64,000 nucleotides of DNA from positions 1-64,000 of the forward strand of contig JADJOG010000012.1 in NCBI GenBank assembly GCA_016713865.1. Reading direction: 5' to 3'. The position numbers were made by a program, and so were the translations under genes. Shown here in pieces: positions 1 to 9,597 of the stretch. Source of the DNA: Flavobacteriales bacterium. Its GTDB lineage: Bacteria; Bacteroidota; Bacteroidia; Flavobacteriales_F; PHOS-HE28. The notes under the pieces are model-generated. The model was not told the origin of the DNA and searched no databases. It saw only the letters and a list, made by a program, of their open reading frames with translations. How positions within the stretch are numbered: the stretch's first letter is position 1; each line of letters starts with the position of its first letter.

Positions 1-967
1 GACGTAAGTCATAGGCCTGTTCGACAACAGAGATCAGTTGCGATTTGCGTATAGAAGGAGTTGGAAGCATCTCGTTCCTGTTGAGAGGCCCCGCACCTGG
101 TAGATCGTTTATTGAGCTTAGGCAAGTGAGTCCAGCGGCAGCGATATCCCCGGCGCAAGGAACGTTGTCAGGTATATGGACTGGTAGACAGCCCATGCTG
201 CCCTCATCACTTGAATTGGTCGCTAGGCAGTTCAAGTACTTGTATGCTTGATACCCCGTATTCACTGCTTGCGTCCCAGCGTTCGAAAGCCCCCCGGTCT
301 CACAGGAGATCAGTGCTGAGATGATGTCCAGGATACAGTCAAGGCAACTGGACTTTTGGAAAGTGAATGGAGGGCTAGTAGGGCCAACACCGGCGGTCGA
401 GATTGGTGGAGGACATATCGGGCATTCCGGAAATCCATTCCCAAAGACCGAGGGATTGAATCCGATGCCTCCGCCACCAAGTAATCCTCCCAAATCCGTG
501 TCGCAACTGCGCCCTTCGAAGCGGAAGAGTTCTGCAGATTGCTCCACGAGACCTGTTTCAGTGTTGCAATTCCACCAATAAATGGTCAATGCGAAGTCCT
601 TGCAGTTAAGTCCTACATCCTCCATGCCTTCATCTGAGATACGGAGCAACTCTGAAACCTCACCAATGGTTGGTCCAATCTCAAACTCCATTAAAGGTGT
701 TTCCCTCCGCTGCACGAGAACTGGAACTTGGATGCTCGTGAGCGCCGGAAGGTTCATAGGTGCATAGTTCATGATGAACTCATATTCAGGGTCATCATTT
801 GGAAGGATAAATTGGACGTCATTCGCGGTTATCAATCCATGATTTGTCAGGGTGGCGTTGAAAGCGAAGGTCTGCGAGCCTTGAAGCAGGGAATTGCTTC
901 TGGCATATCGATGATGACCACCGGCATGGGCACATTTGTTTGGAAAACGGTATTCAGCGTCCATCAT
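1..967 (-). CDS. Fragment 8 of the giant protein: C-terminal region open at the window edge
   Basis: Reading the minus strand from ATG 967 to base 1 gives 322 codons without a stop. From about 895 it reads as the continuation of the giant protein (SQTFAFNATLTNHGLITAND, MNLPALTSIQVPVLVQRR). The TNHGL phrase is typical of NPCBM/NEW3-like or CARDB-like domains near the ends of such proteins. Further on come many cysteines (CPICPPP, CLDCILDIISALISC) and a glycine-rich turn (GLLGGGGIGF). Base composition is lower in GC than the rest of the gene. The true C-terminus lies outside the window. Short plus-strand ORFs over this stretch are shadows. Confidence 0.6.
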   Translation of the reverse strand, partial: MMDAEYRFPNKCAHAGGHHRYARSNSLLQGSQTFAFNATLTNHGLITANDVQFILPNDDPEYEFIMNYAPMNLPALTSIQVPVLVQRRETPLMEFEIGPTIGEVSELLRISDEGMEDVGLNCKDFALTIYWWNCNTETGLVEQSAELFRFEGRSCDTDLGGLLGGGGIGFNPSVFGNGFPECPICPPPISTAGVGPTSPPFTFQKSSCLDCILDIISALISCETGGLSNAGTQAVNTGYQAYKYLNCLATNSSDEGSMGCLPVHIPDNVPCAGDIAAAGLTCLSSINDLPGAGPLNRNEMLPTPSIRKSQLISVVEQAYDLR

Positions 968-3900
968 ACTGGTCCTGTAATCGTCGTTGGCACCACGCCC
1001 AGCTGAACGTGATGACTTGATAATTCAAGAAGGTCGTGGTGCTCTGCGTTGCGCCGGGATTGATGGTCACTTGTCCATCATAAGGCAGGTGTTGGGGCTT
1101 GCTCACGATCAGGCGGTGCGTGCCTTCGGGCAGGTTGCTCACGTTGAATTGGCCGCTTGCGTCCGTGATGCCTTGGGCCAGCAGCGCGTTCGAGAAGGCA
1201 TGCCGCACTTCCACGGTCGCGCCAGCAACCGCAGGCTGCGCCGGATCGAAGAAGGTGAATTGGTTCACGGCGTTCACGGCGAGATCGCCCGTGGTCACGC
1301 TCACCTTGGTGAAGTTGAAGGGGATCACCAAGCTGCTGCTGTTCGTGGCGTTGATCACGATGGTGCCATTGACCGGGAAACCGAAGGGCATGCTCGCATG
1401 GGCGAGGAAACGCAGGATAAACGGCCGCTGTCGCCCGGCGCAATGGCCGGCATGATCCAAGGGCGTCATGGCGGAAAGCCATGGCGCTTGGGGCGAGGAG
1501 AGGCTCCGGCACCCGTGGTGCCGCGCCTTGGTTGCGCAGCTTGAATTCAACCAGCCGTTGGCCCATGGCCTGCGAGACAGTGGTGGTGATCGACGTTAGG
1601 CTCGCGTTCAGAACGCCACCCGGCGCCTGGCAGTAGTAATAGGCATCCTGCGATTGCAATGTGCCTTGGTCGCTCGTTACGCCGAACGAAGCGGCTGCAT
1701 GGATTGAAACCCGGGTAAGGCTGGCGCCGCTCACCGCATAGCTCAGGTTCATTGTGGCTCGCCTGCCAGCATCGGCACGGTGCCGAACGCGCGAAGGCAG
1801 CGCCTGCCGGCACGTTATTCGGTGACATCACGGTTGGTCCAGCGGCGCATCGCTCGGGTTGGTCACGCTCAGGGTGCCGGTGAGCGTATCGCCGATGAGC
1901 ACCACGAACTGCGGATACTGCCCGTTGTTGATGCGCACGCCAAGGATGTCGAATGCATCCTGCTCGGTGGTCTGCTGCATGCCGGGGAAGCTGGCGCCTA
2001 CCGTGTAGTGGCCGCTCTCGTTCGCCAGTGGGACGAAGCTGGCCGTGAACTGCCCAGCGGCATTGGTTGTGGCGAGCACTTCGCGGCGCAGACCATTCGT
2101 GAGGATGTACACCTCGACGGATTCGTTCGCGGCAGGGCTTGCGTCGGGGCGCTGCGCAGTGCCTGTTACAGGGATGGTTGAGCCACGCAAGAACGAGGTT
2201 CCAGCTACTTGCGCCATTGCCGTATAGCTCGGCGCTATGCTCACGTTGAGCGGCGTCGAGGTGTTGTTGGTGTAGGTGAGTTCGCTCACGCTGGCACCTG
2301 GGTTCACCTGGATCAGCAGCTTATGCGCGCCTGGGAAGTTCGGTGCGATGGCGGCGCCGCTGATCTGCACGCTTCCACCGGCAGAAACCGGTGTGTTGAT
2401 GGTGTAGTCGAACACTACGATGTCGTTGGCGTCAACGATGTTGTTCTGCGAGAGCACGCCGCGCACGGGCACGCCCACCACGGAATTGGCGAAGCCCGTG
2501 TTCGCTATGGTGGCTTGCCAGGTGAAGGGCGTGAGCGCGGCCCACGGGCTGCTGCTGGCGCTCAGCGCGGTCACGATCAAGTCGGGCTGATTCACATCGG
2601 TTACGATGCACCAGGTGATGCCCGGGGAGAAGCCGCCTGCCGATGCCTGCACGAACACTTGCTTGCTGCCATCCGGAGTGCCATCGTTCACCGTGGTGAT
2701 CGGCACATCGAGGAAGCTCGCGCCGATGGGAATGATGACCGATGACGGGAGCGTGAGTTCGTTCACATCGGTTGAGAACAGCGTCACGGCTAGCGCCTCG
2801 GTCGTCGAGGTGTTGCGCTGCACGCGCAGTGTTCCTGCGTTGGCAAGTCCTTCGGCCATCGTGGCGGGGTTCACGGTTACACTGAGCGATGGTCCATCGT
2901 TGTCGGCTACCACGAGCGTGGCGCTCACGTTGCCTGCTGTCGATGGTGGCGCGCCGCAGCCGCATCCGCTGATCTGCACGGCGGCATTGATCACCACATC
3001 GCGGAAGCCATCGACGAGCGCATTGTCAACCACGCCGATGGTGAAGGTCTGCTGGTTCGAGTTCGCAGCAAGGCTGATGGAGGCGGGGAGGAGCAGCGTA
3101 TTGGGCAGGCTCGCGCTGAGTTGCGCGGTAAAGGCGATCGGGCTGCTTCCGTTGGTGCGCTGCAGCGTGGCCTGCACGGCGAAAGCTCCAGCGCTCGCTC
3201 ACGGTATCGGTCTGCAGGATCGAGGCGAGGCCCGGCACATCATCATCCGTCAGCAGCAGTGTCGCTGTGGCCGGAGCATGATTCAAAGCGCCGGCGGTGA
3301 TCGTTACCGTGATGTCCAGTTCGGGGATCTGGTCCTGAGGCAGGTTCACGGTCACGTTGGCCGTGGTCGTGTTGGCGGCGATGGTCACGCTCGCGGGCAC
3401 GACGAAGCGCGCCTGATCGCTGCTGGTCAGGAATACCTGCAACGGCGCCGTCGGGCTGAAGCTGGTGCTCACTTGGAAGGTCACGCTGGTGCCTTCGCCG
3501 GTGGTGGCTGGCAGACCGGTGATGGAGAGCGCCGGCGATTCGTTGTCGATGATCGTGATGCTCCGCGTGGCTGGCGAGAAGCCGGTGGCCGATACCGTCA
3601 CGTTCGTGGCGATGGGCCCTTCGAGCAGCGCGTTGTCTTCTGCCGTAAGGGTGAAGCTGCGCGAGGATTGACCCGCGAGGATGGTCACGTTTGTCGGGAA
3701 GCTGAAGCGCTCCGATTCATCGATGCCGACGTTCACCGCGAGGGCATTGCTGAGCGATCCGCTTCGCTGCACCGTGGCCGTGGTGCTGCTTCCTTCTAAG
3801 ATGCTGTTCGAGGCCAGCAAACGCAACTGCTTGCGCACCACCCATGGTTGGGCCTGCATGCCGGTGTTGTTGGCTGTGCTATTGGGCAGTTCGGTGAGGC

Positions 3901-6900
3901 CGGTGCCGGGCAGCACTTCCACCACGAAGCGTGCGTCATCGCCCACGTTGATGAGCGCGGGCATCGTCAGTTGCGCACTGCGCTGCAAGATGGCGCTGGG
4001 CTCCAGTGGGCTGCCGCTGCTGTGCGATGCCTGGCTGAGCAGTACGCGGTTCGCGCCAGCGCCGGACTCCATGTAGTAGCGTTCAGTCCAGTTCACCGTG
4101 GCGTTCGCATTGCCCACGTTGGTCACTTCCCAGCTGAGGGTTACGCTCTGTTCGCCGGCAATGGTGTCGTTCGGCGCGGTCACGTTCTGCACGGCCACGT
4201 CCGGGCCTTGTAATTCGCACGCGCAACCCACCGACCAGATACCGGGCAGCCCGCTCAAGGTGCAAGCGGTGCCGGGCACAGCGCTTCCACCGGGCACGTT
4301 CAGGCAATCGAGCGGCTGTCCTGCGCATACGCATGATGCGTTCACCTGGTCGTTGCCTGTTGTGGGGTCGTTGTCGTTGCACGGCGAACCGATGCTGCCC
4401 CGGTGTGTTCGGGCAATTGTCCACGCAGTTGGCGATGCCGTCACCATCGCTATCCGTGTCAGGGTTGCCGCAACCGCATGCGCCTGCGGAGGTCTTCAGC
4501 GGGTCGCTCGGGCAGCCGTCCACGCAATCGGGCGTGCTATCTCCATCGCCATCGGTTTCCGGGTTTCCGCAGCCGCAGGCCAACGGCGCGATCTTCAACG
4601 GATCGTTCGGGCAGCCATCGATGCAGTTCGGGGTGCCATCACCGTCGGTATCGATCTCCAGGTTTCCACAGCCGCAGGCACCGGGGGCTTGCTTCAGCGG
4701 GTCCAGCGGGCAGCCGTCGGTGTTGTTGGTCACATATCCGGGAATGGGCGTGCACGAGACCTGAGCGCTGTTCGGATCGCCGAAGCCATCGCCGTCCTGA
4801 TCGGCATAGTACAGGATGCCTGTTCCTCCGCCTACTTCGCCGGTGAGCTCAGAGTTCCTCAACTCCGTGACTTCAGCCGCACTCAGCGCACGGTTATACA
4901 GACGAAGATTGTCCATCCTTCCGGAGTAGAACTGAATGGCGCCGTTGCCATGCCTGCCTATGAAGATGTTGCTTGTATTGTTGAGGTTGACCGACGCGAT
5001 GGTGCTCGTGATACTGAGCGCCCCGTTCACGTAGATCCTCAAAGTCGTTCCGGTACGGGTGGTCACTACGTGGTGCCAGGTGTTGTTGCCCAGCCCCGTG
5101 CCGGTCACCACATCGCCGGGCCGAGCCATGAAGTTCCCGCTGCCCGGATAATCCACGAAGCAGTTCAGACCGAAGACACCGTTGGAGTAATTGTTCTTGT
5201 CGATGACGCTTCCATAGGCCGTTGAAGACCAATTCAACCAGACGGAATAGGTGAAGTCGCCGGTTCCGAGATTGTATGCTGCATTGTGCGGCAGCACCAC
5301 GTAACGCCCGCCACCGAACTGGAAGGCCCCGTTCGCAGTGCCGTTCACGCCCGTGGCATAGGCGCTGCCTGCCGGAGCGCTGCCGTTGTTGGCTATCTGG
5401 CTGCCATCGCTCGTAGTGCCATTGAACGACAGATAAGCCACAAGGCCGTTGCCCAGGTTCGTGTTGTCGATCAGCCCATCGCAGTTGTCATCGATGCCGT
5501 TGCACAACTCTATTGCACCTGGCTTGATCGCGGGGTTGCTATCGTTGCAATCCGTGTTGTTGGTCACATGGCCTGAAGGCACGTTGCAGGTGAAGCCCGG
5601 CACCGGTGCGCCTGCTCCGAAGCCATCGCTATCATTATCCGCATAGTAGGTAGCGGCACATCGGCGACGCCGCAGCCACATGCGCCGGGTTCCAGCTTGT
5701 TCGCATCGTTGGGGCATCCATCCTCTGCATTACAGATGCCGTCACCATCGCTGTCCTGGAAGATGCCAGCGCATGCGCAAGCAGCGTTCACGACATCGCT
5801 GATCGTCGCGGATCGCCATCATCGCAGGAGGCACCGGGCACCACACCGCCTTCGCATGCAACAGCCAGCGTGCTTTCGCCATCGGCCACGGTGAATTCGC
5901 GGAATTGGGCGACGGCACTGGCGCTGCGCGTGTATGGGCCACTGCCACTTGCTGGCCCCAGCAAGCCAAGCACTACCCAATCCGTTCCGTTGTAGGCATG
6001 CAATGCGCTGTTCGCCCGACCGAAGCCCGAGCCTTCATCCGCAGCGTTCCATTGCAGTTGCACGGTGGCTTGGTTGCCGCCCGCGGTCTGTTCGGTGATC
6101 ACCCAGGTGCGTTCCACCTGTTCGTTCTGCACCAACGCTCCATCAGGTGTTCCGGGCGTGCTGTAATCGCTGTGTACGCCATCCTGCACCCGCACACCGA
6201 AGGTCTCCTGCGGTCCGCTCGTCAGGCTCAATGTGGCGGGCAGGTAGCTGCTGGTTGTTCCAATGGGGAAGAGCACGTTCGCACCATTGATCGCACGGCG
6301 CAACGAACCGGAACCATCCGCTACGATATAGCGCGCCGCAGCTTGGCCGGATGTGGTGGCGGCGAGGCCAAGCGTGAGGTTGCTGCTGCCCAGCGTGAGT
6401 TTGCCATTGGTGAAGGTCAATGTGCCCGTCACAGTCTGGTCGCCACCGAGCGTGACGCCATTGGCGTTGTTGATGGTCAGGTTGTTGATCGTCCCCGTGC
6501 CGTCCAGCGTTTGAGTTGCTGTGCCAGCGAACGGAAGGCTTGTGAGCGTAACGCTGCCGTTGTTCGTGAAGGTGGGGCCGGTGAATGAGGATATCGAGCC
6601 AGCAAGGGTGCCGGAGTTGTTCACCGGGCCACCTACTGAGGTGCTGAAGTTGAATTGCGCCGTGGCCCCGGCAAGCGTGTTCAGCGTGCCCGAGTGCAAC
6701 GTTGCGAGGTTGTTGAAATGCCATTGCCCAGCGTTCACGTTTAGCACGCCGGGGGTCACGTTCTGGAAGATCACGGACGTATTGAAGGTTCCATTTCCAG
6801 TGTAGGTGAGCGTGCCGTAGTTGTACAGATTCACTCCAAGCTGGTTCGCACCGCTGAATGAGATATTCATGGAAGCACCTTCTGTATTCCCAATAGCCGA

Positions 6901-9397
6901 TGTCCCATTAATGACTCCGGCGCTCCAGTTTATCGTCCCATTATTCGTGAGGATGCTATTCAATGTCTTTGTTGCACCGCTGAATGATGCGATGGTGCCT
7001 CCTGCATGTATCTCGAATCCAGCAGCGCCGGCTAGCGTGCCTCCGCTCCAATTGAACGTGCTGCCAGGTGCGAAGGCGAGCATGGTTCCGCTGTTGTTGT
7101 TCCATGTTCCGCCTGATACCGTCAGGATATGCGTGCTATTGATCCATGGGAAATTCTGGATGGTGGTTCCGCCGCTGGTAATCGCGCCGGCACCGGTAAT
7201 GGTTGTACCGGCATTCAGATTGGTCGTTGAGGAGAACGTGAGCAGGCGCCCAGCAGGAATGTCGATGGTGCCGCTGTTCGTGAATGCTCCGTTGGTGACC
7301 CAGTTGGCGCTGACCAGGTTGAGTGTGCCTGCGTTCGTGAAGTTGGTCCCAGACCACACGTTGAAGGTGCCGCTGCCATTCTGGTTAACGGTTCCACCAA
7401 GCTGGTTGGTGAAGGGCACTTGAAGTTGATTGGTCGTGACGAATTGGATGTTGAACACCGCGCCATTGGTGTTCTGGATGTTACCAGTGCCATTAATCAC
7501 GCCCTCGGACCAGTTGACCGTTCCGTTGTTGGTCAATGGCCTATTCAGGGTCTTCGTACTGGGGGTGCTCAAGGTGACGGTCAGCCACGCTGCGATCGAG
7601 TAGTCAGAGTTGCCGCTCAATGCGCCTGCGGTCCAATTGAAGGCGCCACCTGGTGCGAAGGCGAGCACAATACCGCTGTTATTGTTCCAAGTCCCACCTG
7701 AAATCGTGAGCGCGTGTGTATTGTTCGTCCACGAGAAGTTCTGGTTAGTGGTGGCTCCGCTTGTAATACTACCTGTCCCGGTGAATGATGTACCCGTATT
7801 CAGGTTCGTGGTGCTGGCGAACGTGAGCAATCGCCCGGCTGGGATATCGATGGTACCGCTGTTGGTGAAGGTTCCATTGGTGACCCAGTTGGCGGTGACC
7901 AGATTGAGCGTGCCTGCGTTCGTGAAGTGGGTCCCAGCCCAAACGTTGAAGGTGCCGCTGCCATTTTGGTTCACGGTACCGCGCCAGATTCGTGAAGGGC
8001 ACTTGAAGTTGATTGGTCGTGACGAATTGGATGTTGAACACCGCGCCGCTGGTGTTCTGGATGTTGCCCGTTCCGTTGATCACACCTCCGGCCCAGTCAA
8101 TCGTACCGTTGTTCGTCAGGGCGCTGTTCAGAGTCTTGCCGCCCGTGTTGCTGATCGCGACCGTGAGGCCCGGTGCGACCGCGTAGCCCTGAGTTTCCCC
8201 AGTGTGCCAGCCGACCAGTTGAATATCCGACCAGCGAGGAATTCATGAGCGCTTCCGCTATTGTTGATCCACGCTCCGCCGGTCAGGTTGAATGCAGTGC
8301 CTGCGTCGAAAGTCAAAGGATGCCCTGCCGTGCTTGTCCATGTGCCACCCGAAAGCGTGAGCGAAAGCGCGCCATTTGCCCATGGGCAGTTCTGTGTGGT
8401 GGTGCCGCCACTGGTAATGCTGCCAGCGCCGGTGATACTGGTACCTGCGTTCAGGTTGGTGGTGGAAGAAAAGGTGAGCAGGCGCCCAGCAGGAATGTCG
8501 ATGGTGCCGCTGTTCGTGAATGCTCCGTTGGTGACCCAATTGGCGGTGACCAGGTTCAGTGTACCTGCATTCGTAAAGTTCGTTCCAGCCCAAACGTTGA
8601 AGGTGCCGCTGCCATTCTGGTTAACGGTTCCACCAAGCTGGTTGGTGAAGGGCACTTTAGTTGATTGGTTGTGACGAACTGGATGTTGAACACACCCCCA
8701 GCGGCGTTCTGGATATTCCCCGTTCCATTGATGATCCCCGATGCCCAATTGATGGTGTTGTTATTCGTCAAGGTGCCTCCAAGCGAGTAGCCGCGCAACG
8801 TGAGCAAGCCGTTGTTCGTGAACGACCCGCCTGCCGTGGTTGTCAGCGCGTTGCTCCCGGTCATTGTCAGGTGCCGTAGTTCACCAAGGCACCTGCCCCG
8901 AGGTTGATCGGGTGTTCCCGATCACCGTGCCTCCGGATTGGATCACCGTAGGTCCGAAGAATGAGCCTCCGGCGTTCTGGTTCACCACGCCGCCGCTCTC
9001 TACGCTCACTGATCCGCAACAACCGAAGCTGCCACCGGAGAAGTTGGCGTTGAATGTCCCGAACACCTTCACGCCGAAGCTGCCGTTCGCGATCACCCAC
9101 GCCGTTCCACACGTGCTCGTGGTCACCGTGGCGCCTGATTCGATGGTCACATCGTCCAGGTTCACATTAACCGTCACCGTTACCGTATGCGGTGCACGAA
9201 CAGTGATCGCACCGCTCGCATTGGTAGGCGTGCTCGTTGCCGGAACCCAATCGATGCCATCGAACTGCTCCCACGTGCCCAACGCATTCCAGTTCCCATT
9301 GCCCGCGCTGCGGAATTCCGCGCGCGTGCACTGCGTTCGCCAGCAGCAGGATGCATGTAATGATCGCGATTCGGAGCGTGCGGTTCTGGAAGATCAT
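1..9397 (-). CDS. Giant secreted multidomain surface protein, 5' and central part, frame broken by indels, runs off the left edge
   Basis: One long gene is spread over three frames. It starts at ATG 9397 with a signal peptide (MIFQNRTLRIAIITCILLL, then cleavage near NAVHAR). Going downstream it reads: autotransporter-like glycine/asparagine/threonine repeats (about 9.2-6.0 kb), thrombospondin type 3 calcium-binding repeats, a LamG lectin-like domain, more type 3 repeats, CARDB and Calx-beta domains, a carboxypeptidase-regulatory-like domain, and a cysteine-containing region still open at base 1. At least 15 frame changes are needed to read it (for example near 9317, 8915, 8868, 8660, 8193, 7982, 5812, 5655, 4400, 3190, 1845, 1002). 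After each one the protein continues sensibly, so I treat it as one gene. It is probably an adhesin exported by T9SS; the C-terminal sorting domain would lie outside the window. A palindromic operator candidate lies 65 bp upstream. Confidence 0.8.
954..1752 (-). CDS. Fragment 7 of the giant protein: carboxypeptidase-regulatory-like domain
   Basis: The frame 1078-1752 gives SYAVSGASLTRVSIHAA and EFKLRNQGAAP. After a messy stretch around 1400-1500 the frame 954-1550 gives MPFGFPVNGTIVINATN. It continues into a regulatory-like beta-sandwich (AGATVEVRHAFSN, GITDASGQFNVSNLPEG, HRLIVSKPQHLPYDG). A further frame change near 1002 leads through VVPTTITGP and, with another, TVFQTNVPMPVVIIDMP into the next fragment. 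Disturbance here is dense, so exact joins are uncertain. Confidence 0.55.
1828..3177 (-). CDS. Fragment 6 of the giant protein: Calx-beta, CARDB and Ig-like domains
   Basis: Continues the Calx-beta series (NSNQQTFTIGVVDNALVDGF, LVVADNDGPSLSV). It passes into a second CARDB-like domain (QPDLIVTALSASSSPW to KLLIQVNPGASVSELTYTN), with the IANTGFAN core typical of that family. An Ig-like region follows (IPVTGTAQRPDASPAANES, TNAAGQFTASFVP). The last residues (TLTGTLSVTNPSDAPLDQP) are cut by a false stop at 1828. The paired CARDB domains here and in the previous fragment imply repeated adhesion modules along a stalk. Confidence 0.65.
   Translation of the reverse strand: MQATLQRTNGSSPIAFTAQLSASLPNTLLLPASISLAANSNQQTFTIGVVDNALVDGFRDVVINAAVQISGCGCGAPPSTAGNVSATLVVADNDGPSLSVTVNPATMAEGLANAGTLRVQRNTSTTEALAVTLFSTDVNELTLPSSVIIPIGASFLDVPITTVNDGTPDGSKQVFVQASAGGFSPGITWCIVTDVNQPDLIVTALSASSSPWAALTPFTWQATIANTGFANSVVGVPVRGVLSQNNIVDANDIVVFDYTINTPVSAGGSVQISGAAIAPNFPGAHKLLIQVNPGASVSELTYTNNTSTPLNVSIAPSYTAMAQVAGTSFLRGSTIPVTGTAQRPDASPAANESVEVYILTNGLRREVLATTNAAGQFTASFVPLANESGHYTVGASFPGMQQTTEQDAFDILGVRINNGQYPQFVVLIGDTLTGTLSVTNPSDAPLDQP
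3026..4447 (-). CDS. Fragment 5 of the giant protein: CARDB-like and Calx-beta domains
   Basis: Readable from about 4400 (GSIGSPCNDNDPTTGND), with the cysteine linker CLNVPGGSAVPGTACTLSG. A CARDB-like adhesion domain follows (GPDVAVQNVTAPNDTIAG to FVVEVLPGTGLTELPN). Then come at least three Calx-beta-type repeats, each with an ILEGSSTTATVQRSG-like opening and an IIDNESPAL-type acidic end that would bind calcium at domain borders. The frame is lost near 3190 and picked up by the next fragment at VQATLQRTNGSSP. Confidence 0.65.
   Translation of the reverse strand: MVTASPTAWTIARTHRGSIGSPCNDNDPTTGNDQVNASCVCAGQPLDCLNVPGGSAVPGTACTLSGLPGIWSVGCACELQGPDVAVQNVTAPNDTIAGEQSVTLSWEVTNVGNANATVNWTERYYMESGAGANRVLLSQASHSSGSPLEPSAILQRSAQLTMPALINVGDDARFVVEVLPGTGLTELPNSTANNTGMQAQPWVVRKQLRLLASNSILEGSSTTATVQRSGSLSNALAVNVGIDESERFSFPTNVTILAGQSSRSFTLTAEDNALLEGPIATNVTVSATGFSPATRSITIIDNESPALSITGLPATTGEGTSVTFQVSTSFSPTAPLQVFLTSSDQARFVVPASVTIAANTTTANVTVNLPQDQIPELDITVTITAGALNHAPATATLLLTDDDVPGLASILQTDTVSERWSFRRAGHAAAHQRKQPDRLYRATQREPAQYAAPPRLHQPCCELEPADLHHRRG
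4083..5791 (-). CDS. Fragment 4 of the giant protein: LamG domain between thrombospondin type 3 repeats
   Basis: The piece 5564-5791 (ACACAGIFQDSDGDGICNAEDGCP) leads by a frame change near 5655 into 4083-5717. That frame starts with calcium-binding type 3 repeats (YYADNDSDGFGAG, CNGIDDNCDGLID). A LamG/concanavalin-like jelly roll follows from about 5450 to 4850 (GLVAYLSFNG, FTYSVWLNW, WHHVVTTRTG, IYVNGAL, MDNLRLYNRALS). After it come four more Asp-rich repeats (YYADQDGDGFGDP, IDTDGDGTPNCIDGCP and relatives) to about 4420. The domain order suggests a calcium-stabilised stalk carrying a carbohydrate- or protein-binding LamG module. From about 4400 the frame is out of register. Confidence 0.7.
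5788..7974 (-). CDS. Fragment 3 of the giant protein: long beta-helix block and C-terminal cap
   Basis: This is the longest undisturbed piece, 728 codons. The first 450 residues are degenerate repeats built on TNSGTIDIPAG, TNNGTINWSAG and WNNNSGT. The last part changes to an ordinary globular sequence (ARYIVADGSGSLRRAI, VERTWVITEQTAGGN, WNAADEGSGF), which in Bacteroidota repeat proteins usually follows the beta-helix. It ends in GASCDDGD, the start of a DDG-type cysteine linker also seen in the other giant gene of this window. The upstream neighbour frame (7769-8083) carries the join KNGTGNIQNTSG to NQLQVPFTN. No catalytic residues are visible; the role is probably structural or adhesive. Confidence 0.65.
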   Translation of the reverse strand: MNQNGSGTFNVWAGTHFTNAGTLNLVTANWVTNGTFTNSGTIDIPAGRLLTFASTTNLNTGTSFTGTGSITSGATTNQNFSWTNNTHALTISGGTWNNNSGIVLAFAPGGAFNWTAGALSGNSDYSIAAWLTVTLSTPSTKTLNRPLTNNGTVNWSEGVINGTGNIQNTNGAVFNIQFVTTNQLQVPFTNQLGGTVNQNGSGTFNVWSGTNFTNAGTLNLVSANWVTNGAFTNSGTIDIPAGRLLTFSSTTNLNAGTTITGAGAITSGGTTIQNFPWINSTHILTVSGGTWNNNSGTMLAFAPGSTFNWSGGTLAGAAGFEIHAGGTIASFSGATKTLNSILTNNGTINWSAGVINGTSAIGNTEGASMNISFSGANQLGVNLYNYGTLTYTGNGTFNTSVIFQNVTPGVLNVNAGQWHFNNLATLHSGTLNTLAGATAQFNFSTSVGGPVNNSGTLAGSISSFTGPTFTNNGSVTLTSLPFAGTATQTLDGTGTINNLTINNANGVTLGGDQTVTGTLTFTNGKLTLGSSNLTLGLAATTSGQAAARYIVADGSGSLRRAINGANVLFPIGTTSSYLPATLSLTSGPQETFGVRVQDGVHSDYSTPGTPDGALVQNEQVERTWVITEQTAGGNQATVQLQWNAADEGSGFGRANSALHAYNGTDWVVLGLLGPASGSGPYTRSASAVAQFREFTVADGESTLAVACEGGVVPGASCDDGDPRRSAMS
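7193..8780 (-). repeat. Three long direct repeats inside the beta-helix region of the giant gene
   Basis: Near-identical segments of roughly 330 bp begin at about 7193, 7778 and 8428. Each encodes the same series: 'AGRLLTF', 'FTNSGTIDIPAG', 'ANWVTNG', 'NAGTLNL', 'NQNGSGTFNVW', 'QVPFTNQLGG', 'GNIQN'. Period is about 580 and 650 bp. The repeats differ by scattered substitutions, so they are diverged duplications within one protein rather than a mobile element. Confidence 0.75.
8128..8864 (-). CDS. Fragment 2 of the giant protein: beta-helix repeats
   Basis: Two overlapping open frames (8556-8864, then 8128-8748 from about 8660) encode repeats such as FTNNGLLTLRG, TNNNTINWASG and FTNSGTIDIPAG. 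A frame change near 8660 falls inside the phrase QLKVPFTNQLGG, which is intact in a later copy (QLQVPFTNQLGG, near 7410), so the join is well supported. The end of the fragment becomes arginine-rich nonsense at about 8193, where the frame changes again to GYAVAPGLTVAISNTGG. Confidence 0.6.
8881..9397 (-). CDS. Fragment 1 of the giant protein: signal peptide and start of the beta-helix region
   Basis: The frame from ATG 9397 gives a hydrophobic export signal. Near 9317 the frame shifts and continues as FRSAGNGNWNALGTWEQF and on to 8881. This 'GNGNWN..GTWE' stretch is a common opening of Bacteroidota passenger-type proteins, followed by 'TVTVTVNVNLDDVTIESGA'. The segment is low-complexity, rich in Gly, Val and Thr, as expected for a parallel beta-helix. 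The frame ends at an artefactual stop at 8881 and resumes in the next frame as NLGAGALVNYGT. Confidence 0.65.
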
Positions 9398-9461
9398 GGC
9401 AGAAGGGATTTCGGGGCTTGCTTTCGTCTGCTAAGGGAAAGGCGGCAGGGCAGCCGGGCAA

Positions 9462-9477
9462 TAATGGTAAACCATGA
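9462..9477. promoter_or_regulatory. Operator candidate 1, upstream of the giant gene
   Basis: TAATGGTAAACCATGA contains the perfect inverted repeat ATGGT-AA-ACCAT. It matches 15 of 16 positions of the palindrome at 16657 and lies 65 bp ahead of ATG 9397. Its centre is 35 bp from a weak -7-like octamer (TCCCTTAG on the minus strand, 9431-9438). It is probably a binding site of the nearby LuxR-type response regulator (inference). Confidence 0.5.
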
Positions 9478-9597
9478 TTCCGGCGCTCTTTCCATGAACC
9501 GCGCGTAACCTTTGTTATGCGCACCATTCGGAATCAAAGCCGTAAAGGCCGCTCTGCTAAGAGGGAAGCCCACCGCACCAGCGCATCCCAGAGCCTA

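Noticed and set aside
45..1006. Four short plus-strand ORFs at the left edge
   Set aside because: The minus strand is open across the whole stretch and continues the giant protein; the plus ORFs have no recognisable features.
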